From the NCBI RefSeq assembly GCF_023278565.1, contig NC_064673.1:806001-870000 (forward strand): a stretch of DNA of 64,000 bases, given 5' to 3'. A program made the position numbers and the translations under genes. Shown here piece by piece: positions 33,101 through 46,938 of this stretch (position 1 is the stretch's first letter; the number at the start of each line of letters is the position of its first letter). The notes beneath the pieces were generated by a model. The model made no database searches. It was not told where the DNA came from and saw only the letters and a list, made by a program, of their open reading frames with translations. Origin of the DNA: Colletotrichum lupini. Taxonomy: Eukaryota; Ascomycota; Sordariomycetes; Glomerellales; Glomerellaceae.

Positions 33101-33768
33101 GGAAGCTACAATCAATCATCAGAGACAACAAGGCTGTTTTCACGGATGAGAAGTTCGAGGCGCTGCTTCGAGGACTGTTTGAGTATCTAGAGTCACCTCT
33201 TGAAACGCTCGCGCCGGAGAGAGTTCAGGACGTCAAGGCACAGATCCTCGCGACCATCAAGCTTTTGCTGAAGAAGGAACGGGACAATTTCCAGCCACAC
33301 GTCTCACGTGGCCTCGAGTCTCTCGTATCAACGCGCAGCGCATATGACTCACGCACTCGCATTGTCAGCGGTCTTGAGCTCCTCGCAGAAGAGCTCGTAG
33401 CTCTCGGAGACCCGCCCGAGATCGTTGTGGTCATGACCAAGCTTCTGCAAAGCAAGCAGGACACTACGATCGAGGGCAGCCGCTGTCTTGCTACAGGTCT
33501 GCATGTTCTCAAGGAGCTTCTCGACAAGCGCACTGGCTTCACGCCCTCAGACAATGAGCTCGCACAGCTTGCCGGCCTCGCTGGCCGCTGTCTCGAGTCA
33601 ACGGACTCTGGTGTTCGCATGGGCGCTGTGCAACTCTGCGTTGCTCTTCACGCGCGGATTGGTGATGCGCCGTTCTGGGAGCTTATCAAAGGCGCCAAGG
33701 ACGACCCGAAGAATCTCATCACGTACTATATCGCGAAGCATCAGCGGGAGAGCAGCGTCGGAGCCTAG
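30189..33768 (+). CDS. STU1: CLASP-family microtubule-binding protein STU1
   Basis: Exons 30189-30772, 30830-31732 and 31788-33768; 1155 aa. CLASPs bind microtubule plus ends and rescue growth; fungal Stu1 is needed for spindle assembly and kinetochore capture. Residues about 1-215 form a TOG-like HEAT array (DDLLKILRSEASVDQKVQHVTGIKSGIKQHN..., FRSLASQALTTIY, WLLNMHQEHGTQF). A Pro/Ala linker leads to the CLASP_N TOG domain (about 290-500: SMTKLRRLI, CIKKGLNDANPGVRERMRATFWVFAKIWP). A Ser/Pro/Arg-rich basic region (about 520-770) is the likely microtubule-binding part. An acidic Glu/Pro/Ala stretch follows, then a C-terminal HEAT-like dimerisation or kinetochore domain (about 880-1150). All junctions keep frame. 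A 295-codon antisense frame over exon 1 is a shadow. Confidence 0.93.
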
Positions 33769-36700
33769 GTACCGGTGCACCTCGAGGAACGTCGATGCAC
33801 CACTAAGAGATACGGTATCGCTGCAGGAGTTGGAAAACGGCGTCGGGATGTGTGGGTGGTTTGATGGGTAATACCTCATGGGCCTCAAAAAAACAAGTGA
33901 AAATGGAGTTTCTATTGTTTGCTTAAAGGGGCTGGGCAACGGAAAGAATACGGAGGGCCGAGCTTGTAGGCGAAAGCGAGGTTCTTCTTTTTTTGGGTTC
34001 TGCGTATTTTACATTTTGGAAGCCTTTCTTGTATGCCTTCTTTGTAGCTGCTCGGCATAAGCTGTGTACTGTACCAACATACTTTCTATTCTATTCTGAT
34101 GAAACCTCGTTTCTCTCGACCTGCTATGTGGCCTCTCTGTTCTTATGGTCCGGCCATTTTTTGCTTCCAGAGACATTGAGTAGTATTATGCAGCACAGCC
34201 CAGACTTGATGCTGACTTTGCTCTCGCCCGGATGCCCGAGTCTCGGAGCCAAGTTCCTCGGGCCGGTTTAGAAGGGGGTGTTTGCCCGAGACCGGCGCGA
34301 GGTTTCTTCATTCTCTTATGAGGCAGGGCAGGGGAGGGGCGCAGCTGGCTTCTTGATGGAGACGTGGCTGGGTCAAGGGTATCATTGCGTTCAAGACAGA
34401 AAGAGATGGGAGGATGAGGTAAGATCAGGTCAGGTCTGGTTAGGGCTGAGTGTGCAGCAGAGCATTGCGATCACCTGCGCTGACGTGCCGACCTGGCAAA
34501 GGTTGGTTGGCTCGCGGACACGGATGCCCAGATACGGAGGAGATTTCCTCCGTGGCATCCACGGCCACTGTCATCGGGGAAAGGGGGAACATGGGACGGA
34601 ACAGGGTATGGCTTGAACACAAAAGAAGATGGAAAAAAGCATGCCTGCATCAGGTTGACTAAGACCACTTTCACTTGTCAGGCCATGTCGCCACTGGACA
34701 AGGGGGCGCGGGCAACGCGGGGAGACCTGTCAGAGAAACTCTGTTTGATGGGTTTTATTTCTTTGGCCAAAGAGAGAATGATGGGAGAGAAAGGCATTGA
34801 CGGCGGGCGCATGGATGTTGGCTGAAGACGAGGGCTTGCGGGCTTCCCCGGATCGTGGGGGGTATTGGGTTGTGAGGGATGTTCCAGGAGGCAAAGTCCC
34901 CCTTTTTCGGTTTTGGAAAAGATGGCGTTATGTAGTAAGAAAAGATTCATGTCTTCCGCTAGGTATTTCTATCACAAGGTTGACGCTCAGCCACGTTTGT
35001 GTAAAGGCAGTCTTAGTCTTTGCATTGGAGCTGCGGCGAGGTCGGGAATCGTATGACGTGCGGCGACTCCGACTGCTGTTGTGAAAGGGGGGCCCGCCCG
35101 GGTGGGAAATGCAACTTCGGAGAATAAGCCTACGGGCTGCCGGGCGGGCGGCGGCGTTGAGATTTTTGGAAGTGGGAGGGCCGGCCGCATGAGAGACGGC
35201 CGTGCTGATCCTTGGGCACGGCTCTCTGGGACTTGCAGAAGCAGCCGCAGCTGTTGGACTAACATACTGGATAGCAGTAGATCTGGTCGGCCCGGCTGGA
35301 TGTGTGCGGCGAACCCGAGTACTTGGGAAACATGTCAATTATAGCTGACGGTTCACCGATGACACTGTGGACGTGCAGTGACGCCCCTATGGTTGGAGTT
35401 GGCGATTGCCACGTTTCCTCATTTGAGCATCCCGTAACGCCATGTGCTATCCCCGTTGCTTGAATTTACGCGACGCGAGGTTGTCCGTCCCTTGAGCAAA
35501 CCGTCCAAAGTCCTCAAGGAGAAGGGAGGTGATCGGCAATCTGAATGTCCAAAATTGGACGAGTAGGCCAGGAGTGTCCATGGGCGACCAGCGCGGAAAT
35601 GCTCGAGTTTCGCAAGGGACAACGCATCTGCAGAGGCCGAGGATTACGCGGTCCCCTGCGGCATCCCGCCCGCGTCGGTGAAAATTCTAGGAATTTGAGC
35701 GGTTGACGGGAGGGCTGGCGGGCCCCATGTTGAAAGCTTGTAGTCGGGACATGATGCCTGCATCTATCGACCATTGGGCGAGGGGGCTGGGCGAGCCATC
35801 GATTGTATCCGTATAATCGAACGATTGAGAACGTGCTGGGTGGATGCTTCCGCGAACTGAGTGCTGCGTTTGAATCAAGTCGGGCTGAAAGGAGCCCTCC
35901 TCAGAGGCTAGGATTGAATGAGAGCGTTGCAATCAACAAATTGGGTGATGTTTACAGCGTAGCACTGGGGCCAGTTGTTAAACTCCAACGCTGACAAGAT
36001 GTCGAAGAACGAACATGGGTTCTTTTTAGCGAGCGCATCAGTGGATTGCAATTCCACCTTTTGACCTTCTAGGCCAAAGGGTCTCTGTAGACTGTTGCAA
36101 TATTCTAATGTTGCAACTCGCAAGGTGCTCTTCATGAAAATTCGGGGAACAAAATGCTTGCCGGCGGCCCCAGTAGCGGCCATGGAGAGCCGTATGCATG
36201 GTTGGACTTGATCGAGACCGAGGCGACGAGGAGGTTGACGTTGGGTTGTTGGCTAAGGCAACTGAGCTGTCAAAATGATTGAGCGTGCCGAGAGTTTCCA
36301 TATGTGCTCTCATCGACGTGGACTCCCTGTCGAGGTTAGAGAGTCTTGGTAGGGCTCCGAGGGGAAAATTCGCTCAGACGAGGTTCCACGGTGTATTAGT
36401 TGCAGTCCTATCCGCGGTCGTCAACTCGTCGGGCTTCAGTATTGGCCTAGTATGGAATAGCTAACTCGATCGCCTTCCCCACAGAAATGCCGATCTTGCG
36501 TCCACGATGGAACAGGGCCAGAATGTTGGTTCTCATTGCCGCTGCAGTCCGGCTTTGATAAACGAGTGAAGGAAAGTGACTAACAGCTGTATCCGTAAGG
36601 TTGGACCTCTTGAGTAATTGAGATGCTTTGCAACTTTGCAAGACCCCAACAATGACGAAAATTCGAACAGCAGGCTGCGCGAAAAGCGGTGTGCTACCTC

Positions 36701-39700
36701 CAGGTCTAACATCATGGATGGGATGAGCCAGGTCCGGGATTGCTGTACGTAGTAGTGGTACCGAAACTGAGGGCCTGAAACCCAACGGAGCCGATTCCTT
36801 CCCCAATCGCGGTTCTCTGGGGATATCAAAGAACTGTACGTAGGACGACACCATGTAACATCAGGATGCGGGCTGGCAAACTGGGTAACAACTTGGCGCG
36901 ATTGGAAATGGTGTTTGAAACGAAGGCGGGGAGCTGGTGAAGCACATCGTCGGCTTGTCGCCAAGAGTTATTCCGTGAGTGATACTCCGTAACCAGTCTG
37001 GATAAATAGGGAAGACGCAAAGCCCAATCTGTTTTCGTACCTGAGGGTGAAAGACATCGTCGTCCCGGCATTGAGGGGCAAGAGGTATCATGGTTGGCTG
37101 ACGAGGCCAAAGTCAACATCAGGCGAGAGATCTTGGGCGAGAAGGCGATGAGCACTGCTACAGGGTCAAATCTTGCTGACCACGACTATCAGAAGAAGTA
37201 TGAAATTGCCAGCAAACCTGCTCCATCTACCCACACACGCCGAGTGTGCTGGACTGTTTGACAACGACGTTGGCCAACGCCCCGCTGATGGACACCGCCG
37301 ACCCGGAAGCAATCTGTGCTCTGCTGGTTCGGAGGTCCATCATAGGTTGATCACGTTGTTGCGGAACGTTCCTTGATGAATATAACGGATAATGGACGGA
37401 TCCACGGCTCATTTGAGATGCTGAGGCATTCAAGTACTTCGTGATTGCCAATGGATGTGATGAGACCATGTTGACGGCAATTGTGCGGCCTTTTGCCGCG
37501 CCGTTGTGTTCGCAAATTGCAAATGGAGAAGAAAAGGGTATGTAGTCTTGGTGCCCGAAGGATCGACTGCATGGATTGTGGATGAGTAGCGGCAGAGTGC
37601 GGATGGCTTCAAACCGTCCCTCTTTTTTTGTGTAGAAAGACTGAGAGACTGAAGAGAGGAGAAGGATCCGGATCGACCTGGTGGCGTTTGCAGCGGAGAG
37701 GCGTTTAGTTGAAACAGTAGCACCGAATCTCCACTTACGCCTTCCACGTCCAGTCGTTCACCCGTCTCGACTTCTCATTTAGATGAGATACGTACCCAGA
37801 ATCAAGGGTTTACCCCTCCCCGACCCCGACGACCAGCATACGTACCTCAGAAAGTACCTGCCTACCTATCTTACATAGTACCTACCTACGTACTCTGAAG
37901 GCATCTTCTGGTTCAATGTCGTTGGCGTACCTTACTGCTGACCAGTTCTCACACGTTCACTCCCAGCATCAATTGCAATCACAGGGCCTGCCATGACAGT
38001 CTGCCACTGGATCGGTCCCTACAGACTTGATCCTACCCCGAACTGGCCTCCTTTCCTGAAGATTGGTTTCCTCTCACAAAGCTCCGGCGCATCTAATACT
38101 TGGCATGGCACTATCCGTAGCATCGTACCCCAACATCACAAAGTCTCCGTGAGATGCTCGATTGACGACCACTGACCACAACTCAACCCTACAGTGTGCC
38201 GCAGTGGCACTGTGTCCAATCCGATTATTCCAGACATCCTCTTCACTGCTGCAAGTATTGATCGACCTTCTTCCCTCGACTTCAACGGTCCAACACGGCT
38301 CCTCATCCTCTGCTGATCTCCGATTCCGAGCCTGGCGCTACACTAACATAACAGCAGGGTTGTTGAGCCACATGCTGCGAGCTGTAAGGGGGTCGGAGCT
38401 TGGTCGCTGATCAGAAGGGCCAGACCAACAGCCGACCAGCTCCTTCGTTCCTCTGCCTCTCTTCGGAGTACTGTGCTGTGTAAGCTGACAGATATTATTA
38501 CATTGCTAGAGGCAAATCCCGATCGTTGAGTGGTACCTAGTCAACGACACGTCTCGCTAAATTTAGTACCGACTTTCCTATGCCTAGGAACTACAGATAC
38601 CTCGAGCTTCTGGCGTCCCGCTGGTTCACGTCAAACCAGGACCTGCCTCGTCTTGCTGGAACGACACACGACGCACACATGACATACGACGTGAATGTGA
38701 CAGCCACAGCTCGAGTCACGGGCAAGGGGAAACGACTTGGTTTCAATCCGTCGTGAATCTAAGCCGCCTCAATTTTCCGTCTGATATCCTGATACGGTTG
38801 ATACACCGTGCTCCGCGATACAACGTGCCTTGTCTGTTCTTCTACCACACGTTTGGTTTGCCTCTTCTGCTCATGCACCTTCGACTAGATTTTTGACTGC
38901 CCAAAGGTCGGCAACTAGGTTCGGGGAGAAGCCCACTTCAAACCCTCGCGTCAGCTTCGAGTCATTATTGCTATCAACGCTTAAACCCAATCTTGGAGTC
39001 TTGTCGCCAGCTCATAGCTCGCTCGCAGTTTCTCGGAGCTTACCCGCAGGAACTTAGCTGCTTAGGAAACACGAACGGATCACCGACTGGGCATAGCTGG
39101 TGTCCCAAGCCTCGGCCGTGCTTCAGCTGGACCTGCAGCTAACGGCGCATAGGGACATCCCGTCAGATGCCGTTCAGGTACAACACACCGCACCTTTTAC
39201 GTGCATGCGACGCGCGAGAGATGCAGACAATGAGAGGAATAAAGGCTCCTCGAGATGATGGGCTTGGATCACGAGCTGTAGCTCCTCTGCGGTACACTGC
39301 AGAGAAGCCCTTTCCATGACCCATCCCAGCCTACGCCGTCTCAACTCTTGCCGCTTACTCTACTGCGAAGACGACCAACAACAACACATTGTCGTCCTAC
39401 CTTGGTGCTGAGCCGCAGTAAGGCATGGGTTGCCATCTGAGATATCCACTAGACAGCCCCCAGAGTAAAAGAAGGCGGAGGAAAATCAACCCTCAATCAA
39501 GTCTGCTGTAATAAGTGCAACGACCCTTTCATTTCCGTCTAACTGGGCTCAATTTAAGGTGGCTCTCTTATGTGTCTCCCACGGCTTGCCGAATGGGGTG
39601 GATAGCCACGGCAGTCATTTGTTTGCATGAGACGACCAACATATCAAGTATCCGTACCGGCTACTCGCAATTGCACTCAAGGCTTGCAATCATTGCCTGG

Positions 39701-41545
39701 ATAGTTCCATATACCCGGTGATCGCTTGTGGTCTAGGAAAAGACGAGCTTTGAGTTGTTAGCTTGTTACCGCTTCTGGGCCACCAATGTACAGAGCACAA
39801 TGGTGGTCGTTGTTATGCTTCGCCTAGCACAACACCGTCACCTCCTGTGCTTCGGTTCTTATTCAATGGGCCTGAGCGTGTAAGTCACCAGAGACGTCGG
39901 TAGGAAGTACTCTACCGTACCGCCCCAAGTCCATTGCTTATTATCGTCTGGCCCACCCTTTTCACCTCATCAGTCTGGAAATTCGATGTAGTCAACAATA
40001 CGAATTGTAATTTCGATGCGGGCACTCGAAATCGGTCCCATGGAACGAGCGACGGTGACTTTCATCAAGTACGTGTAGCAGCTCATCGGGCTTACATAGC
40101 ACCGCTGGTCGGCATTATTTGTTGGCGGTACAGTTCGAGAGTCACTTGTGCTGAAGCCTGGCGTACGAGTTTCTTGCCCAGCATGTCCCTTTTTTTTCTT
40201 TTTTTCTTTTTTGCACTGCTGTCTGTTGACTTGGATATTATAAGTACACTTGTCGCCATCAACTTCTCCCATCCCCTGGATCGAGTACTCTACCACTCTG
40301 AAGTGGCACGAAGATACCTAGGTAGATGGCACCAGGAGGTACCGAAGCCCCTGGCGGCCAGTGGCCAGTCAGCAGGCGTGGGTTCCTGGCGGAACACCCC
40401 ACGTCTTATTCCCATGAGACTCGAGTCCCTCGCTCCGCCGCCGGGAGACGACCCCAGCAGCAGACATGATGATATGGAGTGGACTGTGGACTCGTGGAGG
40501 GGGGTTTGAGTGATGAGGGGTTCCACTGTTTGTGCCACAGAGGGGGATGGGCCTTTGCTCATCTTCTTTTCTTATGTCCACGTCCCGTTCACGTTGGGCT
40601 GTGACGGCTGTGTGGTGTTCGTATGTGCGTATATCTGTACGGATTATGCGCACCCACATACCTTAGCTCGCGGATAGGTGTCATGCTATGTATTCTTTAT
40701 TCTGTCCCGTCATCTCTTGGAGTTGTAGGACAATAAGAGTGAAGAGTCGCGAATTGGGGGGTTTCCAGTCTGGGTGCCCGAGAGACACCAGCAAAATAAA
40801 AATAAGAAATAGCATCAATCCCTCTTCTATCTGTCTCTGTCTCTGTCTTTTTTGTTTTCTTCTTCTTTTTTCCTTTCCGTTTCTTCATGCTACAAAGTGT
40901 TGTGACTCTGTGTAAAACGGACACACTGCAAGCCCAAACACTGCGAAAAGACGCCTCCTGGCGAGTCCTGCCTAGCTCAGGCACGTGGGACATTGTCTGC
41001 CCTGAGATGCCTGCATCAGATGATACATACATTATACTCTATGGTACATAGGTTGATGTAGAAAGCCATCTGCGTGATTTGGCATAGAATCAGAGACTGG
41101 ATCTCTCATTTCACCTCGATCTCATGAGAAGCGTCTTCATTAAACTGAATGATGCTATCAGTTTGGCGAGCGAAGTTAACGATGTTTTGCCGTATGGACC
41201 AAAAAAAAAGTGTTGGACTCTCGACACCCACCCCGCTGCTTGCCCTGCCTGCCCGGGAAGGGGGTAAGCTACCTGCTGCGGTAGGTAGGTACCTGTGGAT
41301 GGATTATGGAAGGAGATGGGAACCAGGAAGTACCTGGCTCCAAGGTACCGATCACTCCCGCCCTGTTCCCAACTTCACCACCCCCTCCGTACCACAGCAC
41401 CGCACCATCCATCACATATGCCAACGTTTGTGTGTGAGTGTCCCATCATCCTGTTCCACCTCCCGTCCGTCCAGCCCCGTTTCTCATCCAGTTCCAGTCC
41501 CCGATTCCACCTCCACCTCAAGCTATCAGTCTCCCGTTCCATCCA

Positions 41546-41549
<4 letters not shown>

Positions 41550-41602
<53 letters not shown>

Positions 41603-41678
41603 CCCCGCCCCCCCCCCCCCACCCCTCCCCCCCCCCCCCCCCCCCCCCCCCCCTCCCCCCCCCCCCCCCCCCCCCCCC
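41550..41678. repeat. 129-nt poly-C (poly-G on minus) tract
   Basis: Almost pure C with only five interruptions (T at 41600, G at 41607, A at 41621, T at 41626 and 41654). It creates long spurious Pro or Gly frames. The minus strand could form stacked G-quadruplexes. The exact length may be unreliable in assembly. Confidence 0.95.
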
Positions 41679-41780
41679 GAGTTTCCCCCCAAATTCCACG
41701 ACGAGCGCCACCGCCATCCACCAGTGATCATTTCCTCGCGCTTCCCCTCCCCCCCTCGCTCTCTGTCTTCGTGAATGTGA

Positions 41781-41812
41781 GTGTGTGTGTGTGTGTGTGT
41801 GTATGTGTGTGT
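41781..41812. repeat. GT dinucleotide microsatellite
   Basis: About 16 GT units with one A interruption, 100 bases downstream of the C tract. Confidence 0.95.
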
Positions 41813-43012
41813 CGAGGAAGGGACATTTCCTTTCCTCTCTCGCGTTCTCTCCCTCACTTGATTGTAGCGTGTATGTCGGTATACACACCTACCGTCATTT
41901 ACCTAGGGTACGAAGTACTACTTGGTGCTTTCCTTCCCTTAGGAACGGATAAAGGTACTTGGACAATCTTCCAAGTTCCACCCCTCGCTTTTCTCGTACA
42001 CGCTAGCAATCTACCTTACCTTCCACATTGCCTTTACTCTGTACTCCGTACACGACCCGTCACTGCCTTAAGGCAAGGTCCGCGCGTTACAAGCACCTTC
42101 CTTCATTCCGCGATAGAGGCCTTTCAGCTCTCCTCCCCCATCAAACTCTCTTGTACCTTTCTAAGGGCCTGGACAACCCCCTGAACCCGTCAACCCACCC
42201 TTTGCTACCTGACTGCGTAGGTTCCCAGGTACGCCAGCTTCGGTCCTCATCATCCCGTTGCTGTTAGCCCGGTACCACGGACCAAGCCCAGGGCTTGCCA
42301 TCGTCTCGCTCGTCCTCCACGTCGTCGTCGCACCTCTTCATCCAACCGACCATTCGAGGGCCTAGTTTGTCACCACAATTCCGAATTCGACAAGCCCGCG
42401 CCCAGCTTTGCTCTCGCTTCCACTGCCACCGCGAGATCACGGCCTCTGCCACTTAACCTCATTACCTTGCTTCACCTCACCTAACCCTGATTTTCGTCAC
42501 CGGCGCCGCCTCGCTTCTTTTTGGGGTTTTGCCTTTTCCTTTTTTTTACGCCTCCCCCCAGAGGCCCCGAGCCCTCGAGTACAACCTCTCATCTTCTCGC
42601 TGGCGAACTACATCCAAAACCCTCCAGACGAAATCAAACGAGCGCTACCACTACCACGACACCGCCCACGCCCCTCGCTACTCTCACCACCTCGACATTC
42701 ACTTCCCGCACCGCCGTTCTGCTTTCACTGCTATCGCGCTTCTGAGCACACACCCCCTTTCGAAGCGCCATTCACTACAAGCTCTCTTGCCCGTCGTACA
42801 CGCCCTTCCTGTCGGGCTTCTGGCACGAACCGCACAGCCTGCCGACCGATCCTCATCTCTCGTCGTCCATGATACAGCTTTTCACAGACGACCCTTCGCC
42901 TATCGATCGTTTTGCTTTCGACTTGCTTTCATGACCGGCGACAAAGTCGTCTTCCTGCTCGCCAGATAATTGTCGTGACGACGTCCTACGAAAAAAGGAC
43001 ATTCTGCCCGTC

Positions 43013-46000
43013 ATGACTGCTGTCGTGGAGGATTATTTGGAGAGTCCCATGGACAATGACGACGTCTTCCCTTGCAAAGGTTGCGGCGAGGTACGATGGC
43101 CCACCCCCGTTACTTCTGACTATTCTGCAAGCACGTACTGATGGCGGTACCCTACCCGATTAGATCCTAGAAGAGGGCAAAGCGTTCGAACTTGGTATGT
43201 TCCCTACAATTGCTTCTCTTCTCAACTCTCTCTTGCCCTATTCTCTGTCTCTGTAATATGCTCTGAGCAGCATCATCATCTGGCTTCACCCTGTGGCCAT
43301 GATGTCCTCCGTGGCCATGGCGTCGTCCGCAGTCTCCAAGTTCAACCAGGCTAACCAGTCTCCTCCTCCTTCAGCTGGCAACCGATGGCATCTCAACTGC
43401 TTCCGCTGCAATACTTGCGGCACCCTTCTCGATTCCGATGCGAACCTGCTACTCCTCGGCGACGGCTCGCTCATCTGCAACAACTGTACATATAGCTGCA
43501 GTGCCTGCAACAACAAGATCGAGGACCTCGCCATCCTCACCGGGGATCAGGCCTTCTGCGCAACGTGCTTTAGGTGTCGCAACTGCAAGCGGAAGATCGA
43601 GAACCTGCGATATGCTCGAACTTCGCAAGGTATTTTCTGTATGAGCTGTCATGAGTCGCTCATGGCAAGACGGAGGAAAAAATCAAAAGCAGCAGCCCAG
43701 GCCAAGTCGAAAGAGAAGGACGGCTCCCCCATGATTACCGACAAGTCACTTCCCGCCTTGCCACCCAATGCCATTCCTCCGAATGCCTTCCACGATACCA
43801 AAGTCGACCCCGATTCAGACAAGGAGACTCCGACCGAGCTGTCCCCAAGACCGCGACCGGCATACGGCAGAAATGATTCTTCGTCAAAAAATAGCACTCG
43901 GCCTTCGCGTTCTCCTGAGCGTGTCTCCGAGCCCGCCAGGGAAAGCGGCTTGGGTCTTCCTGCTGCAAACTACCGCAACAACCGCAACTCGACCATGTAT
44001 GCTCCTAATAACAACGCCGATACTAACGGCGGTGACGACGGTTTCTTCATTCCGGTGGCGCTGGATAACAACCCGGCATCGAATGCTACCCCCCGATCGA
44101 CATCGGAGAACGTGTCCAGCGCATCCAAGAAGGATAAGGACTACTTCAGCGTGCCCCGAGCCAGCACTGATCAAAAGGGCGAATCCCAGTCCTCAACACC
44201 CCATATTGCTTTTCAGGAGAAGGGTCGACAGCCGTCGTCTGATTATGAGTCCGGGCCCATTAAGTTGCCGCTGCGCAAGACTTCAAAGTCATCTCGGCAT
44301 GACGGGCGATCATCGGTCATCAATGATGAGAAATCGCACAAGGTTACAACCGGCAAGCTCTCGCCATCGATTGATGAGTTTAAGTTGCAAGATGCGCCCA
44401 AGAGCAAGAAGCTCATTAGCCCGAGAAGTGCCTCTCACTCGGCCGCCTTGACCCCAGAGAGCGGCAGCGCCAAGAGCAGCGAAGGTGTTCTGCGCAAAGA
44501 CAAGGAGCCGTTCCCTAACTTGCCTTCGTCCGATTCACCTCCACGCATGGCCCGATCGTCTCAAGATTCGAGACAGCGCGATGAGGGCGAGGTGCGTCCT
44601 TCGATGGACTCCATCTCTTCCTCGCGAACAGACACAACTGCTGGCAAATCCATTGCTCGTAAAGAGCTTCCCTCGCGTAGCTGTAAGTCAATTTCGCACC
44701 CGTGTTTTACCATCATGCAAGGCGCACCGACCTAATCTTCTTTTTACTCTCCCACAGCCAACGGCAAACCTCTAGGTCGATCCAACACACATGATGAGAC
44801 AACCTCATCAGGTCTCGCAGCCGGGCGACCGAATATGACCGAGCACAAGCTCAGCGATACTTACATGCAGCCTCGAGCACCCCCTCAACCGCCCGGCAAA
44901 CCTGCCAACTCTCCCAATCCTCCCGCAAAGGATCAGGCGAACGTCAACGAGGAAGGAAAGGTATCACCTAAGCTGCCTAGATGGAGTGCAGGTGGCGATT
45001 TCAGTATGGACGAGGACATGGCGAGGATACTTGGCACCGACGCAGATTCGTCGTCCATCCTTCGTCGTGTATCAAATGCCGTCCGTCACGGACGTACCAA
45101 CAGTACCGAGGGTGGTCATTCTCAGAGTCAACATCCTCATAGAGTCACAGGTCACACGAGGAGCATCAGTGAGACCACCCGCGGTACCGCTTCTCCTCGC
45201 TGGCCCAAGACCCCGATTGCCGAGGATCCCAACGGACATGAGATCAGCAGCCCTATTTCCCTGCACTCAAGCGACGATCCGGCTTTCCTCAAGAGGCAAT
45301 TGCGCAACTCAGAGAATCGTGTTGCCGAGTTGGAGAGACAGTTCACTACGGAGAAGGACTTGAAGCGTCTTAACAAGACGCTCATTGAAAAGCGCAAAAC
45401 AGTTTCGGTGTTGGATACTCAGACTGAGATTATGATTCGTCAGCTGGAAGTTCTCGCCGGATACGTCGAACGCGCAAAGGAGACCAAGACACCTGTCGAT
45501 CCCCGCGACCTGGAAGATTCTGCAATCAAGGAGTTTGTGCAGAAGCTTGACAAGGTCAAGCAGGCCATGAGCGCAGCTATCGAGCAGCTACACGAGGAAC
45601 GCGACGAGCTAGTCGACGAGAAGAACCAGGCAATGGCCGACAGGGACCGCGCCCTGCTGGAGTTTGAGCAGCTTTCTTCCAAGAACGCCCAGCTTGCGGA
45701 CATGAACAACGAAATGACCCACCAGATCCAAGAACGGTTCAAGTCTCAAATTGGAGGCGAACTCAAGTCTCCCAACGGCCTTGGCATTTACAGCCAGAGC
45801 AAGGTCTTCTCATCATCCAATCTGAACCTCACCGACTCGGCGAGCATGACCACGACTCTCGTTCATGAGACGGATGAGCCAGTTGTTGAAGCTCGACCGA
45901 CAGTGGTTGATATTAGGAAGGGCCAGGTGAAGAAGTTCAACTGGAAGAAGGGATCCAAGGGCCTCGCAGGAAGCGTGGCCAAGGGTGTCAACCGTGCCGT

Positions 46001-46938
46001 CGTGGCTTTCCAGCAGGAGCGCGAACGCGGTCCTCATCAGGGCCTGACGGGAGACAGCATCGGCCTGCCGTACAATATGACTGTTTCTCAAGTAGAAGCA
46101 CCCAGTACCCAGGCTCCTGGAGCTGCCTCGCAGCAGAAGAATGCGCAGCAAGCACAAGGTTTTGGCTTCTTCAAGAACAAGAACAACCAGAAGTCCATGT
46201 CCACGACCAACGTGTCGACGCCCACGATCGCAGAGGCGCCCACCACCTTGTTCGGCTCAGACCTAACTGAAAGAGCTGACTACGAAAGGCGCACCATCCC
46301 AAGCGTAGTAACACGTTGTATCGAAGAGGTTGAGCTTCGCGGTATGGATATTGAAGGCATCTACAGAAAGACGGGCGGCAACTCCCTGGTGAAGGTCATT
46401 CAAGAAGGATTCGACAAGAGCGAGGACTACGACATCTCAGACCCTGGCCTAGACATCACCGCGGTGACGAGCGTGTTGAAGCAATACTTCAGGAAGCTGC
46501 CAATGCCGTTGTTAACGTACGAGGTGTACGACAGAGTCCTGGAGTCGAATGGTAAGTTGATATACACACATTCCCGCCCGAATTCTAAGCTGACATTGCC
46601 TGGTAGCCATCACAGACCAGACTGAACGCTGTGACCATCTTCGTAAGGTTTTCAGCACGATGCCACAGCGACACCGCGACTGTCTTGAGTTCTTGATGTT
46701 TCATCTTGCGCGGGTTGCTCAACGGGAGCCTGAGAACTTGGTAAGCTTTCATTCCAGTGGTGTAAGGTTGCAATTAAGCTAATTGATATGACAGATGTCT
46801 CCCAAGAACTTGGCGGTCGTGTTTGCGCCCACTATCATGCGGGACACGAGCCTGGAACGTGAGATGACAGACATGCACGCCAAGAACCTGGCTGTGCAAT
46901 TCGTTGTCGAGAATAGCCACACCATCTTTACCGACTGA
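43013..46938 (+). CDS. LIM-domain Rho GTPase-activating protein (Rga1/Rga2 type)
   Basis: Six exons: 43013-43090, 43164-43194, 43375-44682, 44758-46551, 46607-46740, 46795-46938; 1162 aa. Two LIM zinc-finger domains open the protein (CKGCGE ... WHLNCFRCNTCG ... CNNC; then CSACNNKI ... CFRCRNCKRKI ... CMSCHE, to about residue 125). A long Ser/Pro-rich region follows, a coiled coil (about 620-780: LKRQLRNSENRVAELERQF, AIEQLHEERDELVDEKNQAM), then a C-terminal RhoGAP domain with the arginine finger in GIYRKTGG, and SVLKQYFRKLPMPLLTYE and MSPKNLAVVFAPTIMR. Such proteins switch off Cdc42/Rho at growth sites and septa, shaping hyphal polarity. Exon 2 is only 31 nt. Both small first introns are needed to complete LIM1. 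Confidence 0.93.

Larger units (their letters stand above)
33769..43012. other. 9.2-kb interval without a supported gene
   Basis: Between STU1 and the LIM-RhoGAP gene. Frames reach about 190 codons but none shows a domain, signal peptide or a convincing splice chain. Features seen: motif runs of the ACCTACC/GGTACC type at 37841-37893, 40315-40325 and 41281-41294; T-rich tract at about 40189-40213; C tract and GT repeat (separate entries); pyrimidine-rich, CGA/CTC-rich DNA from about 42250 on, likely the RhoGAP leader. A minus frame at 35687-35932 has mildly coding-like Ser/Pro composition but no context. Confidence 0.4.

Noticed and set aside
35687..35932. Ser/Pro-rich 81-codon minus frame
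   Set aside because: Composition is mildly coding-like, but no adjoining exon with proper splice sites could be joined to it.
41375..42184. Long poly-Pro and poly-Gly frames
   Set aside because: They are produced entirely by the C tract read in all frames.
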